A stretch of DNA of 22,367 nt from NCBI GenBank assembly GCA_024741835.1, contig JAENRP010000515.1:1-22367 (forward strand), in the 5' to 3' direction. The notes below the pieces were generated by a model. It saw only the letters and a program-made list of their open reading frames with translations. It was not told the origin of the DNA and ran no database searches. The translations under genes and the position numbers were made by a program. How positions within the stretch are numbered: the stretch's first letter is position 1; each line of letters starts with the position of its first letter. Positions 1 through 11,000 of this stretch are shown here, piece by piece. The DNA is from Diplocarpon mali. Taxonomy: Eukaryota; Ascomycota; Leotiomycetes; Helotiales; Drepanopezizaceae.

Positions 1-751
1 TAGGAATCAAGCCTCCTAAGTCTCCAAGTTCTTCAACTACTACTATTACTTACTACTCAATACTACCTTATACTCTCTTTACCATATCGGCCAGCCCTCA
101 TATTTCACAGTATCTCTAATTAATAAATAAGTCTCTTTTAATATATATAAATTTTATACTACTCTTAATTTAAAATTGTTCTTATTGCACTTTAGAAATC
201 ATATAATAGTAGCTATTAATAATGGAATAGCTAATCAGATTAAAAAAGATATATCGCTAGGTTTCTTTAAGTTTAGAATAGCACCTAAGGCTTTAAAATT
301 ATTTTATAATATCGCTTAAACTCTTACTTAATATAAAATAATACTAACTAAGGATACTTTAATATCGCTTTGCATTAAAGGTTTCTCAAATATGCTTAAG
401 TTATTAAGTTATACCTTCTTAAGTACTATACGCACATATAGTACTAATAACTGTAGAAAGAATTCATTTTTAATATTAGTATAAGAAGAGCTATAAATAT
501 ACTAATGTCATTTCCAGACCTTTAATAAAAAGCCTTTCCCCCCTTCTATCTTCCTTTATAATATGATTTATAGCTTAATATAGCAGACCTTAAGGATGTA
601 ATATAATCTATATCTTAATACTCTATTAACTTATTATAATTCTTTATATAAATTAGTAGTATATCTTAAGCTTATATAGTTTATAAGTATTAACTACTAT
701 TTGCAAATTATTTCTATTAAGATTAACGCTAACTTAAGATTTATAAAATTA

Positions 752-774
752 ACTCCTAGGCCTAGTCTATAGGT
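752..774 (+). repeat. 23-bp dispersed GC-rich motif, copy 1
   Basis: The core begins ACTCCTAGGCC and is followed by GGTCAATTC. It lies in frame in the unknown pseudogene and reads T-P-R-P-S-L-stop-V-N-S, the stop being a TAG that would be CAG before RIP. The same core recurs at eight other places in the window. Confidence 0.75.
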
Positions 775-1573
775 CAATTCCCTTAATAGTAGAACTATTA
801 ACTATTATATAATCCCTACTATTAAATAATTAACTAAAGAATTTACTATATAAGAAAAGTCTTATAAGTCATTTATACTTATATCCTATTATCTTAAGAA
901 CTTTTAATAGATCTTACTAAATCTAGTATAAAGCGCAGCCTAATAGAAAGAATTAAATACGAAAGATAGAATAATTCTAAAGGAGTATATCTTTAATAAG
1001 ACTATTCTATTCTTTATATTTATAAGATAAAGTACTTTTATTAACCTAGATTCTAATAGAGAGCCTAAGAAGGGTGGTTTTCTTATTATTAGTAATAACT
1101 ATATAGAAGTTATTAGTAATAATACACCTAAGAATAAAGCTAATTTAAAGGATTTCCTTATTAATTCTATTAATATAAAGAAGCCTTAATTGTTAAAATA
1201 AGGCGTAGTCTATAAATCTTCTACGAGATTCTAAGCAATAATCGGAATAATAAAAGGTAGTCTATTATCAAAAGCCCTTATAGGTAGAAGATTATAAAAC
1301 GATCTATTAGTAATAATAACTATAAAGGAGATGTTTTTAAAGGATATAACTTAACTAATAATGTACTTAAAGAAATATTAATAAGAACTTTTTAAAGATT
1401 TTACTAATACTTAAAAGCAGATTTAGCAATTAGAACTATAGTTATATAAAGATAAGTTATAAATTAAAATAAAGGATTCTAATAACAATATTAAGGTCGA
1501 TAGTATAATTAACAAAGCCAATTTACTTAAGAAATATAGCATTAAAAAGTCTTATATTAAGACTTTGAATATA

Positions 1574-1596
1574 ACTCCTAGGCCTAGCCTACGACT
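1574..1596 (+). repeat. 23-bp dispersed GC-rich motif, copy 2
   Basis: The core begins ACTCCTAGGCCTAGCC. It is in the same frame of the same pseudogene as the copy at 752 and reads T-P-R-P-S-L-R-L-N. Two in-frame copies 822 bp apart give a repeated peptide within one protein. Confidence 0.75.
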
Positions 1597-1912
1597 TAAC
1601 CTAGCTAAAAGCATAGAAGAAGAGGTTATATTAATTAAGTCTTTTACCCCTTTATCTTTTATAGCAGACGACTCTTTTAATAATAATAATACTAGCGATA
1701 ATAATAATATTATAATATAAGTTTCTATCTTAATTAAAAGAAGCTATTAAAGTATACTAGCATTAGTAAGAACTACTAAAGCCTTTGCTATACTAAGACC
1801 TATATCCTTTAATACTAATAGTAAACTATTAAGATAGAATAGTCGCTTTATAAAAAGAGTATTATCTAATCATAGTTTTCCTTATTCCTTAAAGAGAACT
1901 AAGGAAAATTGA

Positions 1913-2269
1913 TATTTAAATTAGTACTATTTTTAATTATTTTTACGATTTTATAGTTTATTTGTTTATTTTGCTAATTTCGTTTTCTAACTCCTAGGCC
2001 TAGCCTATAGGTAAAAAGCGTATAAAAAAAAAGAAAAAAAAACTCTTCTTTTTTCTTTTTACATTTAATAATAATATAGCCTTAGGTTAGGCCTTTTGAT
2101 ATATTAGTTCTCTTATACTTAGGGTTTGCTAATAATTAATATACTATTGCCTTAACCTATATTATTTTATATTCTTTACTAATAGTAGTAAGGGCTACTA
2201 CTTTTATTATTTAAAATATATATAAAAACCTAAGTATAAATAAATCATATAATAAAAGTCTTATAATAG
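1913..2269. other. AT-rich gene-free stretch with small inverted repeat
   Basis: I see no coding frame here. The stretch holds the third 23-bp motif copy (1990-2012), an A-rich run followed by a T/C-rich run (about 2022-2061) that could pair, and a 15-base imperfect inverted repeat (2113-2127 against 2225-2239, 14 of 15 pairing; core CTAAGTATAA). The inverted pair might mark a tiny non-autonomous DNA element, but I found no convincing flanking duplication. Confidence 0.4.
1990..2012 (+). repeat. 23-bp dispersed GC-rich motif, copy 3
   Basis: The core begins ACTCCTAGGCCTAGCC and is nearly identical to the copy at 752. It lies about 80 bp beyond the TGA that closes the upstream pseudogene, so this copy is outside any recognised coding frame. 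Confidence 0.75.
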
Positions 2270-2477
2270 AATAGGGCTGATAAGAGGATAAAAGGGACCT
2301 CTTTTATATATAGAGATAAGCGCGCAGCGCTATAGTACTAAGTATACCTTATACTTAGGACTTGTTCCTAATACCTTATCTAAGAGAGCCCGCTTATAGT
2401 ACTTCCTCCTTTTGTTTTTAGGTCTTCCCTTAGGCCTATTCTTGTATTGTCTCCCCTCTGTTTTATAATAGGCTAAG
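2270..2477 (-). repeat. Inverted-repeat left arm: antisense fragment of element D
   Basis: The reverse complement of this stretch aligns with 3148-3352, for example GTCTTCCCTTAGGCC near 2423-2437 against GGCCTAAGGGAAGAC near 3186-3200. The match continues through a stretch with CTCTATATATA. Arms are about 200 bp, separated by about 670 bp. The similarity fades near 2270 and 3352. It looks like a truncated second copy of the D gag region in opposite orientation. A palindromic duplication is the alternative. Confidence 0.65.
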
Positions 2478-3147
2478 CCTAAGAGTAGAATTCCGAATTC
2501 TATTAAAAGTTTAATCTAAGTCTGCTAAGAGATTTTAAATAAGTATTAAATAGCTAATAGAAGCGTTGCAATTAATCGCAATAAGATAAGGTTTACTTAA
2601 TTAAAGACTAATTTCTAAAATAAGGTTTATATATAAGATTTTTTTTAGCTTTTAGGCCAATTCCTATTAGTTCTTAAAATAAAGGGGTTTTTAAAGACGA
2701 TTCTAAGGTAGTTTTTAAAGTCCTATTAAGCTGAATTATTAGATTCGGATTTCTAAGGAAACTAAGGAAATATTTCTAATTAGAGTTTGCGCTTAGTATT
2801 ACTTAAGTACTTAAAACTACTGCTATTTAAGATTACTATTATAAGGTTTATCAAACTTTTCATATTAAGAAGCCGAAAATTCCGAGAATCTTAGAGTTAA
2901 GGAGAAATAGGGGTTTTTCGAAGTAGAGTCGAAAAGGGAAAATCTAAAGTTGTTAATAATTGCTAAACGAAATTCATAATTCTAAGTAACTAGGCGATTA
3001 AAAATAAGGTTTTAAAGGTTAAAGTTAAATAAAATACTATAAGTGTTTTAAAGAGGTCTTTTAAAAGGCTGGTCTCTTATCTGCGAATTAAAAGATCGAT
3101 AAGGTTATATAGATACGGAAATCTTAAGAAATCGGTCCTTGCGTAGA

Positions 3148-3352
3148 TTATTAATATAAAACTAAGGAGAGATAATATAAGAATAGGCCTAAGGGAAGAC
3201 CTAAAAACAAGAGGAGGAAGTACTATCTATAAGCAGGCTCTCTTAGATAAAGTATTAGGAATAAGTCTTAAGTAAAGGGTGTATTTAGTACTTATAACGA
3301 CAAGCGCTGTCTCTATATATAGAAGATGGCCCTTTTATCCTCCTACCGTCCT
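3148..3352 (+). repeat. Inverted-repeat right arm within element D
   Basis: This is the sense partner of 2270-2477. It lies within the putative gag zinc-knuckle region of D. The arms differ mainly by transitions with a few small gaps. Confidence 0.6.
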
Positions 3353-3581
3353 ACGCCGATCATATGATATATATTACAAGACCCTATCTATCTCAAGTCT
3401 CTATAATAAGACTAATAAGGATAAATAGGAAACGTCTTCGAAAGAGGAGGATTAAGTAATTAGTGACCCTAAGGATAATGATATCAACTTTACTATAGTA
3501 TTCCTAGCTTCTAATAAGGAATATAACTTAAGAACTATGCTTAACTAGCTCGAAAAGCAAAAGGCTAAATACCTTTTAATA

Positions 3582-3586
3582 ATAAG
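3582..3586 (+). repeat. Target-site duplication of element C, left
   Basis: ATAAG lies directly before the 5' LTR and recurs directly after the 3' LTR at 11198-11202. A one-base ambiguity (AATAAG) is possible if the LTR ends one base earlier. Confidence 0.85.
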
Positions 3587-3783
3587 TATCGTGCAAAATG
3601 GGCGGAGTCTCTACTTATTCTGGAGACCCTCCATATGACTCTACTAAGTCATAGACTCTCCCTTTTCTTTCCGAAGTCTTCTTACTATATATATACTAGA
3701 GAATAATATAATCAATCATCTTTCCCTACTTCTGCGAGCCTCCTAAGCGACCTAATGAAGGCCTTTTAGCCGACCGCACTATA
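3587..3783 (+). repeat. Element C 5' LTR
   Basis: This 197-bp repeat aligns end to end without gaps with 11001-11197. By eye there are roughly 27 differences, all transitions. Conserved blocks include CTCTCCCTTTTCTTTCCGAAG and CTACTTCTGC. The boundary is set by the ATAAG duplication and by the PBS starting at 3784. Confidence 0.9.
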
Positions 3784-3796
3784 GTTATAAGCCCTG
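3784..3796 (+). other. Primer-binding site, element C (half tRNA-iMet)
   Basis: GTTATAAGCCCTG abuts the LTR. Its likely pre-RIP form, (G)GTTATGAGCCCTG, is complementary to the anticodon arm of initiator tRNA-Met (CAGGGCTCATAAC). Copia elements are known to prime from a cleaved half of this tRNA. Confidence 0.75.
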
Positions 3797-3811
3797 TAAG
3801 CACTTTAATAT

Positions 3812-6800
3812 GCTTTCTCTTTATATACAACCGGCTAAAGGGCCCTTCGAGCTCTTAACCGACTTTTTAAGTATTTATAATAACTTAAAGGACCTTTATT
3901 TTCAATTAACAAATCTCTATTTTCCAATCGAACCTTATTTGCAAACGTCATTTATATACCTAACCTTTTTCACTAGACTCTATTTAATATATCTAACTCT
4001 TTAAGCATCTCTAAGCCTTGCCTTAACACCTTTGCCTCTTAAGTAAAGTGGTTTAGTAAATATATATTCTTTACTAAGCTTTATAATATTACCATTTTTA
4101 CTAATCTAAGACTCCTATTTAAGTCAATTATAAAGACTGAGCCTTAAGCTCCCTTTATATAAGAGCTTAAGGAATTGGAAATAGCTAACCTTTGCATAGT
4201 ATACGCAAGGTCGTATAAAGAGTATATAGCGACTCTATTTAAATAGATTTACGCCCGCTTTCCCTTAGGAGATCTATTAAAGGCTCCTCCTCTATAAGCT
4301 TCTTATAAGGATATTAAAGATGAATATAAAATCCTAATAAAAGAGCACTATATGCGTAAGGAAACTTAAAAGACCTAATGCAAATACTACGAACTACTTT
4401 TAAAATAGGTCTCTAAGACCGTTAATAGAATGCTCTTAACTTCTATAATAGCTTAAGTATAAATCCAAGCTAAGAAGCTCTCCTTTTTAATACCTAATAG
4501 AGACACTCCTATAAGTAGAACCCCTACTAATAACCTATATACCAATTTAATAAACTAGCAACTCTTACTTTAAGGCCTAGTATCCATTTTAAAGCATGAT
4601 ATTGCGCCTTCCGATAAGGCTATTCAATCTCAAACGAAGCTCTAATACTGCGATATACTATACTAAGGCAAGACTAGAAGAACTAATACTTAGCAGTAGA
4701 TCTGAGAGTAATAGGAGGCGTACTACTTAGCAAAGCAATATAGTCTTCTTAAGATTAAAGGAAGACTAAAAGTAATTGACTTTTTAGACTTAATTATAGT
4801 AAAGATTAATCTAAGTTAGGCGACCTACTTAAAGGAGGAGATAATCACTAATAAGTAGATAGGAACCCTATATAAGCACAACCTAATGCAGTTGAGCTAC
4901 GCCTTAGCAGGCATTAAATCCAATAGAGCAATTGATAATAAAAGGCTAGTAGTTTTTACTACTCAAGAGTCTCTCTTAAATGCTAAAACCCCTTTGCAGG
5001 CTCTAGCAAGCAGCTCTTAAAATCGCTTTATAAGCTTTAGAAGAGAGATCAGGCCTAAGTGCCCTTATAAAGGCTCTAAAAATCACTATTAAAAGCCCTA
5101 GGACTATCGGAAACTATTATATGCTATAAATAAGCGCAAGGAAAATATAAAGGTTCTCCTTTCGCAAAAGGAGGTCCTACGAATACGAAAGGCATTAAAC
5201 GCAAGAGACTAGTTCAAAGGTCTTTAAGTATGACTTAAGGAGAATGATATTATAGTAATAGCAATTGATAAATTTAAAGGAAAGGCTTTAGCCTTTAAGG
5301 AGGATAGTTTAAGCAATAAAAGGGAGAACTTACCAGTCTTTATAATAATAGATCCCTTTGCCTTTAATGCTTTTAAAGAATCGTTTAATATCTACTACCT
5401 TTTTAAGCTAGAACGCCACCTGCTCTCCTTAAGTACACTTCTTAACAATTGCATAGCTACTCATATTATTAATTCGAAAGATTTACTTATTATAAGCACC
5501 TTTAAGCCTTCTGGCGATTCGCAGTAATATATTAAAGCAGGTACCTTAAGACTCCTAATCATTAGGAGAGGTAATAGATATATAGCAGACTCTCTTCTAT
5601 AGTATAATAGCTCTCTTATAAGGATAACGCTTCGCAACATTGCTATTATAGAAGAGTTTACTACTAATATTATCTTAAAGAGGCTTCTTATAGATAAGGG
5701 TTTTTAATACTTTAGAGTAAACCTTACTTTACGCTCTAGAAGCATTAGAGATTCTATAAAGCAAGCTTACTTAAAGCGTTGCTATAATCTCGTTTTCTTT
5801 AAATATAAGTCTATTAACTATTTAGATCTCCTAAATATACTTTAATATAACTTCTTTACTTTAATAGCGTTTCTTATAGTTAAGATAATGCTTTATAATA
5901 GGTTCTAATCTAGCTATATACCTACTAGGGTGCGGGATAATAACGCATATACTTAATACCTTTGCGCTAGCTACCTAGGCGTAGAGGCTCTTTAAGTACT
6001 AGTTAAGTGCGCTAAAGGAGTGAAGATCAAGGGAATATAAAGGCTAGAGTACCTTATATGCGTAATAGCATCTACTAAGCAAGTTATTTCTTATACTACC
6101 TTTAAGAACCGATCTTTAAGGCCCTTTTTCAAGATCTCTTAAGATCTCTTTAACTTTTTAAACAACTTATATAATAGTTGCTTATAAGTTCTTTTAATTA
6201 AGGATAAGTATAGTAGTATGCTTTAGACGTTCTTACTAAGATTAAAGGACAAAGATATAGTTATAAAGGTACTCTAGGCCTTTAAAGTATAGGTAAAACG
6301 CTAATATAGGCTTTCTATTTACAAAATTAAGTAAGATAATAATACTTTAATAATCTCCTTAAGGGAAGACTCTCTTATAGAGTACTAGAGATAGGTAAAA
6401 GAGGAGGGAATCGATTTAAAGCTTACTCCTACTTATATATACTAACCTAATAAAGGCGTAAAGCAAGTAGGAAAGGAGTTGATTAAACGCTTTATTAAAA
6501 TGAGGATCTACGCTAGGCTTTTAGCAAGCCTTTAGCTAAAGGTTGTAAAGGTTACTATATACCTTTATAATATCTCCTTACTTACTAGGAAAAAGATGAT
6601 CTTATTAAGCGAGGCTCTTTATAGTTAGTTTAAGTAGTATTTTCGATTCTATAAGCCGCTGCTTATTAAGCAGATGATAGTAAGCTTAAAGTCTAACTAG
6701 AGTTGCATTTATATATATAGCGCTTGCGCATACCCTTTAATTAAGGAAAGAAAGGTAAGGAGGGACCGCCGAACCTTTAAAATTAAACTATAAAGGCACC

Positions 6801-9493
6801 TAGGTTACTTAATTAAATATATTACCTTTAATATTTATAGAATCTGGGTTCTTATACTCTAGCGAGTAATAACAACTTATAATATTAAATTCGATAAGTC
6901 TCTCTTCTATAGTCCAGAAGCTAAGTGTGCAAATCCTATATCGCGCTAGGAACTTAAGACAACCTTCTAATTGATTAAAGAGGGAGAGGGAGCTTAAGAT
7001 ATTAAGTTCGAAGGTATTTTTAAAGAATTAGAGCTTATCGCAAGGCTAAATGCAATTACTATAGAAGAAGCCACTATATAAGAAGAGCCTATATTATAAA
7101 CTGACGCTGCTCTATAGCCTTTAACTAATAATATAGAAGGCCTTAACTTAAATCTAAATTTTTTAAAAGACCTGCTTAAAAACTCAAGGGTAGAAGTAAG
7201 CGAACTGGAAGCTACTTTGCTAATCTTTAAGAAGGCAAATAGCAACTAGAGCTTAAAGGTAATGATTCCCTATAAAGGCCCTACTAAAGAAGGAACTATA
7301 GATAACTCTAAGGGAGTCTTTAAAGACGAGTTCTATAGGGCGATCGGCAGATCTTTAGCCGCTATTTTGCATAAGAATAGAGATAGCTTAAGGGCTTTAA
7401 GATATAGTCTTCAATTATAAAAGTAGGCCTTAGTAAACTTTAGTAAAAGGCTAAAGGCACTGCTGCTAAGATCTGGGAGGAGCTTTAATAGTCTTATAAA
7501 AAGCAACCTAGTAAAAGGAATAGGCCCTAATAATATAATACCTTAAGTTATAATACTAGCTTAAAGACTATAGGCTTAGGAGATAGAGCTATTTAAACTC
7601 TTAAAGGAACCTTTAGTAATAATAAAAATAAAGGAAGAGACCTATAAAGAAAAGCGTAAGAAGGAACTCCCTCTTCTTAAGCAAAAGAGAATAAGACGCT
7701 TAAGCGTTAAGCAATAAGAGACTTTAAAAGTATACGCTACTACTCTAAAGTATATACTCTCTTAAAGTAATATTAATTTACCCTACTCCCTATGTACGCA
7801 GGAGTTTATATCAACCTTTTAAGCGAACGAATAGATAAGAGAAAATAGGAAAGACCATTTAACGATTTATATAGTTATTAAAGCTATAATTAATAATCAG
7901 GCAAAGGACGAAGCGCAGTCTCCTAACTACCTATAGTACTAAGGCTCTCTATTAAAGCCTTTGAAAGGATAGCTAAACTTTAAAAAGCACCCTTTTAGTA
8001 AACGATTTAAAGAAGGAGGGCGCTAAGAGATTAGGAATCTAGAATCTCGGAGTTGCTAGAGAATTATGCGAAGGGATTACTCAAAGCCCTTACTAATACT
8101 ATTAAAATAGGTTTTTACCTATAAGGTCAATAGCTCTAGTAAGCTTCTAAAGTGCCGATCACGGCTAATTATACAAAGGGATCTCTAAGATAAAGCTTTA
8201 ATTTTCTTAACTTACGCAACTACGCTTACAATAAGGTCTTTTAAGGTACTAATAGCACTTATTGCGTATTTTAATATAGAAGTAAAGCAGTTCGATATTA
8301 TTAATGCATTTATTAACGCTCTTAAAGACCTAAGGAGTACTTTAATCATATACTTTCTACCAAATGGCTTTAAGCGCCTTAGTATAGTAGTAGAACTGGA
8401 CCGCGCGCTCTATAGGCTGAAAGACTCTCTAGCGCTATAGTATAGGAACTTTATAAGAATGCTCAAAGGCCTTTAACTTAAGCTACTAAGCGAAGAGCCT
8501 TGTATTTTTATAATAAAGGATCGCATAGTCTTTATAGCATTTTATATTAATAATATTTAAGTATTATATAAGGCCTTTAACTTAAATTAGGCGACTCGTT
8601 TAATTAAAGACTTAAAGAGGGCATATAAGCTTACTATTATAGGAGATATCTTCTAGTTCCTTAGAGTAAGGATTATTTAAGATAAGAAGGTAAAGAGGAT
8701 CTCCTTAATTTATAATACCTATATTAAGAAGATCGCTTAAAAGTTTAAAGCTAATATAAGGAAAGTGCCTAGTACTCTACTACTAAAGAAGGAGTTTATT
8801 AAGAACTTAAGGCAAGCTTCTTTAGAAAAGGTAAAGGAGTACTAAGAGAAAATAGACTTTATTCTTTATATAGCAATTATAATACACTTAGATATTGCAT
8901 TCGCAGCCTCCTAATTATCTTTCTTTTTAACTAATCCAAGCTTTAAGCACCTCTTAGCCGTGGATTAAACGCTTTAATACCTATATAGTACGCGCTTTTT
9001 AGGAATTGCCTATAGTTTTAAAGCTAAGGAATACTAATTGGTTGCGTCTTTAAATGCTTCTTTTAGAGATAACCAAAAGACTTGCAGATCTTCTTAAAGA
9101 TATATCTTCTTTTTATTTAAAGGACCGATTATTTAAAAAGCGAATCGCTAAGCGACTATTACGCTCTCTTCTATTAAAGTAGAACTCTATAGTATAGTAT
9201 TTACTATAAAGGAGATAATAGCTATAAAATGCCTCTTTAAAGAGATTTGTATAAACTCCCTTTTTAAATAGAATATATATTATAATAACTAATAGACGAT
9301 TTAGCTAATTATTATAAAGAATAAGAAGATTAAGATAAGCTTTTAATATATCGAAATTAGTAATATATAGATCTATTAAGAGTACTAGAGAGAAAGCTTT
9401 TAAATAATCTACCTCTCTACTAAAGAGATATACGCAAATAGGCTTATTAAGAACCTAGACCGCTAGAAGTTTAAAAGCTTTATTTATTTATTA
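3812..9493 (+). pseudogene. Element C Gag-Pol polyprotein (Copia), RIP-inactivated
   Basis: This is a single register of about 1894 codons; landmarks at 3812, 6446, 8543, 9140 and 9452 are all in the same frame. It would have encoded capsid, protease, integrase, reverse transcriptase and RNase H. In order: Gag from the start; a possible knuckle (K-C-P-Y near 5057-5069, incomplete); poorly resolved protease; the integrase C-terminal part with P-N-K-G-V-K-Q near 6446, equivalent to the family's Q-N-G-V-A-E-R, and the downstream A-Y-P-L-I-K near 6730; the RT entry segment (H-P-F-S-K-R-F near 7990) and V-K-Q-F-D-I near 8280; the RT active site Y-I-N-N at 8543-8554 in place of Y-V-D-D; and RNase H Q-A-T-I-T-L-S-S near 9149. 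Stops are TAA/TAG replacing Gln. The start codon and exact end are uncertain; the C-terminal D-R-Q-K-F-K near 9458 is a usual near-terminal motif. Confidence 0.85.
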
Positions 9494-9771
9494 AACCTTT
9501 AAAGCTTTTAAATAATTATTTAGCAACTTATACTTATTAACAAGTAGTCACTTATTATTAAAAGACTTATACTTATAAGCTCCTACTCTCTTATAATTAT
9601 ATTTATTTATTTTCTCTTATAAAGTGTATTATAAAAGCTTCTCCTTTTTTAAAAATATAAGATAGGTAATATTCCTAAGCTGCTATTACAAAGCGCGACC
9701 CTTTCTTAGATCCTTTTAGCTAAGGCCAAGAGCTATAAAGCTATAGTTATAAGCTTTATATAAATCTCCTC

Positions 9772-10116
9772 TTAAGAGAGGCCCAGAGGCACTCCCTCGG
9801 CCAAAGGCCTGCTAGCGAATATACTAGCGATAGTAGGGGCAAAGGCAAAAGGTATAGCAAGGGCAATAGAGGCGAGGATAGTAGAAGCGGCGGTAATAGT
9901 AAGAGCAGCAATAGTAGGAGTAAGGATAGGAAAGATAAAGGAAGATACTATAGTAGCAGCTATAATAGTAGTAGCAAATAGGATAAGAGCGGCGGCAGCG
10001 ATAGCAAGGGCAAACGGGTTTAAGCCAAAGGGGCTAGGAGCAAATAGGAATAGTATATTAAGAGCAAAGGAGGCAGCGATACTACTATTCGTAAGAGTAG
10101 CAGGTCCTCTTAGCAC
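9772..10116. repeat. Trinucleotide-rich low-complexity tract
   Basis: AGC, AGT, GGC and AAG-type triplets dominate in one phase. The + strand reads either Ser/Gly/Lys/Arg-rich or, with TAA/TAG taken as former CAA/CAG, Gln/Arg-rich. The minus strand is open for 114 codons, but that ORF is only Ala/Ile/Leu-rich, as any complement of such triplets would be. I do not call it a gene. A decayed polyglutamine or Ser/Gly-rich domain on the + strand is the more likely origin. Confidence 0.6.
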
Positions 10117-10429
10117 TAGGGTCTAATCGCTCCTATCTTTTAAAATCAGCTTAAAACTTAATAAAACTTAATAAGATATACTATAGAAGCTTTAAAGCGC
10201 ACCCTTTATTATATTAAGTAGTAGTGCTACCTCCTCCTTAAAGGCACCGCAGGCATAGGCTGATATAATAGCCTTTTAAAAGGCAAAGAGAGGTCCGCTA
10301 GCCTATTAGCAGCTATTACTTAATATTATATAATAAATGCAATATATACTAAAGGTACTATTAAAGCACTAATAATCGAGATTGCTAGTACTCCTATATA
10401 TAATATAATATACACACGCGTCGTCGCGC

Positions 10430-10630
10430 TCTATTATAGGCTTAGGCATACGGCGCGCAGCAGGGGTAGGGCTCTTAGGTGGCAGCGGCGGCGGCAAGGG
10501 CGGCGGCGGCGGCGGCAGAGGCGACGGCGGCGGCGGCTTATTACCTAGCAGACGCTAGGAGGACTGCACTAAGGTTGCAGCTCCTGCAGGAGCGCTAGCG
10601 ACCTAGCGCAAAGTCAGTATAACGCAGGGT
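10430..10630. repeat. GC-rich island with GGC repeat (10481-10537)
   Basis: This is the most GC-rich stretch of the window, inside the tail of element C. The core is an imperfect GGC triplet run interrupted by AGC, AAG, AGA and GAC. Because it has few CpA or TpG dinucleotides it offers few targets for RIP, which may explain why it stayed GC-rich. No ORF of recognisable family. Confidence 0.75.
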
Positions 10631-10992
10631 ATAAGGACTCTAAGGGTCTTACTTTATAAAGGCGGCTAGGGCTATAATAAGTAGGAGTTCCTTCTATATT
10701 TAAAAATTATTAATAAAAAGACGATATTTTAAATAATAAAGGAGGGTTGTTTTTAAAAGAAGGGAAAGAGAACCTCTATAATAGAAATACTTTATAGGAA
10801 GCTTAATAAAGTATTAGCATAGAATCGCAAAGATTCTTAAGCGCGCTTATTACTTATAGCAACCCTTCTTATTTTAAAAGGAACGACCTTTAAAGGGGCA
10901 GTATATAAGATAGAGTCTCTTTTCTTTATAACTACTATTCTTTCTTTTATTTTATTTATATAGCTAAGCGATTCTAAGAGCATCGCCTAACT

Positions 10993-11000
10993 AAGGGGTA
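10993..11000 (+). other. Polypurine tract, element C
   Basis: AAGGGGTA ends at the first base before the 3' LTR. Element B has AAAGGGGTA in the same place (19881-19889), supporting a role as plus-strand primer. Confidence 0.65.

Larger units (their letters stand above)
1..1912 (+). pseudogene. RIP-degraded ORF of unknown function, 5' end outside window
   Basis: I do not recognise this product. One frame (codons starting at position 2) stays in register for about 637 codons to a TGA at 1910-1912. Every earlier in-frame stop I saw is TAA or TAG, as expected if Gln codons CAA/CAG were hit by RIP. From about 1380 the frame is rich in Gln, Lys and Leu (Q-K-Q-I-Q-Q-L-E-L-Q-L near 1410-1445), suggesting a short coiled coil. 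After that come Asn/Ser-rich, probably disordered stretches (about 1675-1715) and a basic C-terminus. Two copies of the 23-bp motif (752, 1574) lie in frame and read T-P-R-P-S-L. In the first 200 bases another frame is also fairly open, with an N-C-S-Y-C stretch at 174-188, so the N-terminal register is uncertain. It may be a transposon-borne ORF or a duplicated host gene; no transposase, RT or integrase motif is visible. Confidence 0.5.
2478..3586 (+). pseudogene. Element D, left part: gag-side fragment of an old Copia element
   Basis: This is the 5' half of a Copia polyprotein interrupted by element C. The last 140 bases are convincing: codons from about 3441 to 3584 read an acidic linker (E-E-D then I-S-D-P-K-D-N-D-I-N-F) that continues in frame into the protease segment at 11203 once C and one ATAAG are removed. 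Around 3186-3260 a basic stretch (K-N-K-R-R-K-Y-Y) sits where such polyproteins carry their Gag zinc knuckle, but the cysteines are not clear. Frames 2478-3150 are broken by stops and probably shifted; I assign them to D only by position. No LTR of D is visible. Confidence 0.5.
9494..10998 (+). other. Non-coding tail of element C between pol and 3' LTR
   Basis: About 1.5 kb separate the end of pol from the purine tract. I see no protein family here on either strand. It holds AT-rich sequence (9494-9770), a trinucleotide-rich tract (9772-10116), AT-rich sequence again (10120-10420), a GC-rich island with GGC repeats (10430-10630), and AT-rich sequence to the LTR. It may be an expanded 3' untranslated region, a captured or inserted sequence, or a degraded extra gene. 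Confidence 0.6.

Noticed and set aside
2113..2239. 15-bp inverted repeat as termini of a miniature DNA transposon
   Set aside because: Only one short pair in very AT-rich DNA, no clear target duplication; kept only as a remark.
3810..4004. 64-codon ORF starting just after the C primer site
   Set aside because: A different frame (from 3812) is the one that continues through all gag-pol landmarks; this one closes at once and is a shadow.
6994..7245. 83-codon minus-strand ORF
   Set aside because: It is antisense to the C polyprotein between integrase and RT, with no recognisable features.
9772..10116. 114-codon minus-strand ORF rich in Ala, Ile and Leu, looking like a membrane protein
   Set aside because: Its composition is what any complement of AGC/AGT/GGC triplets gives; it lies inside element C antisense to it and has no motif or promoter.
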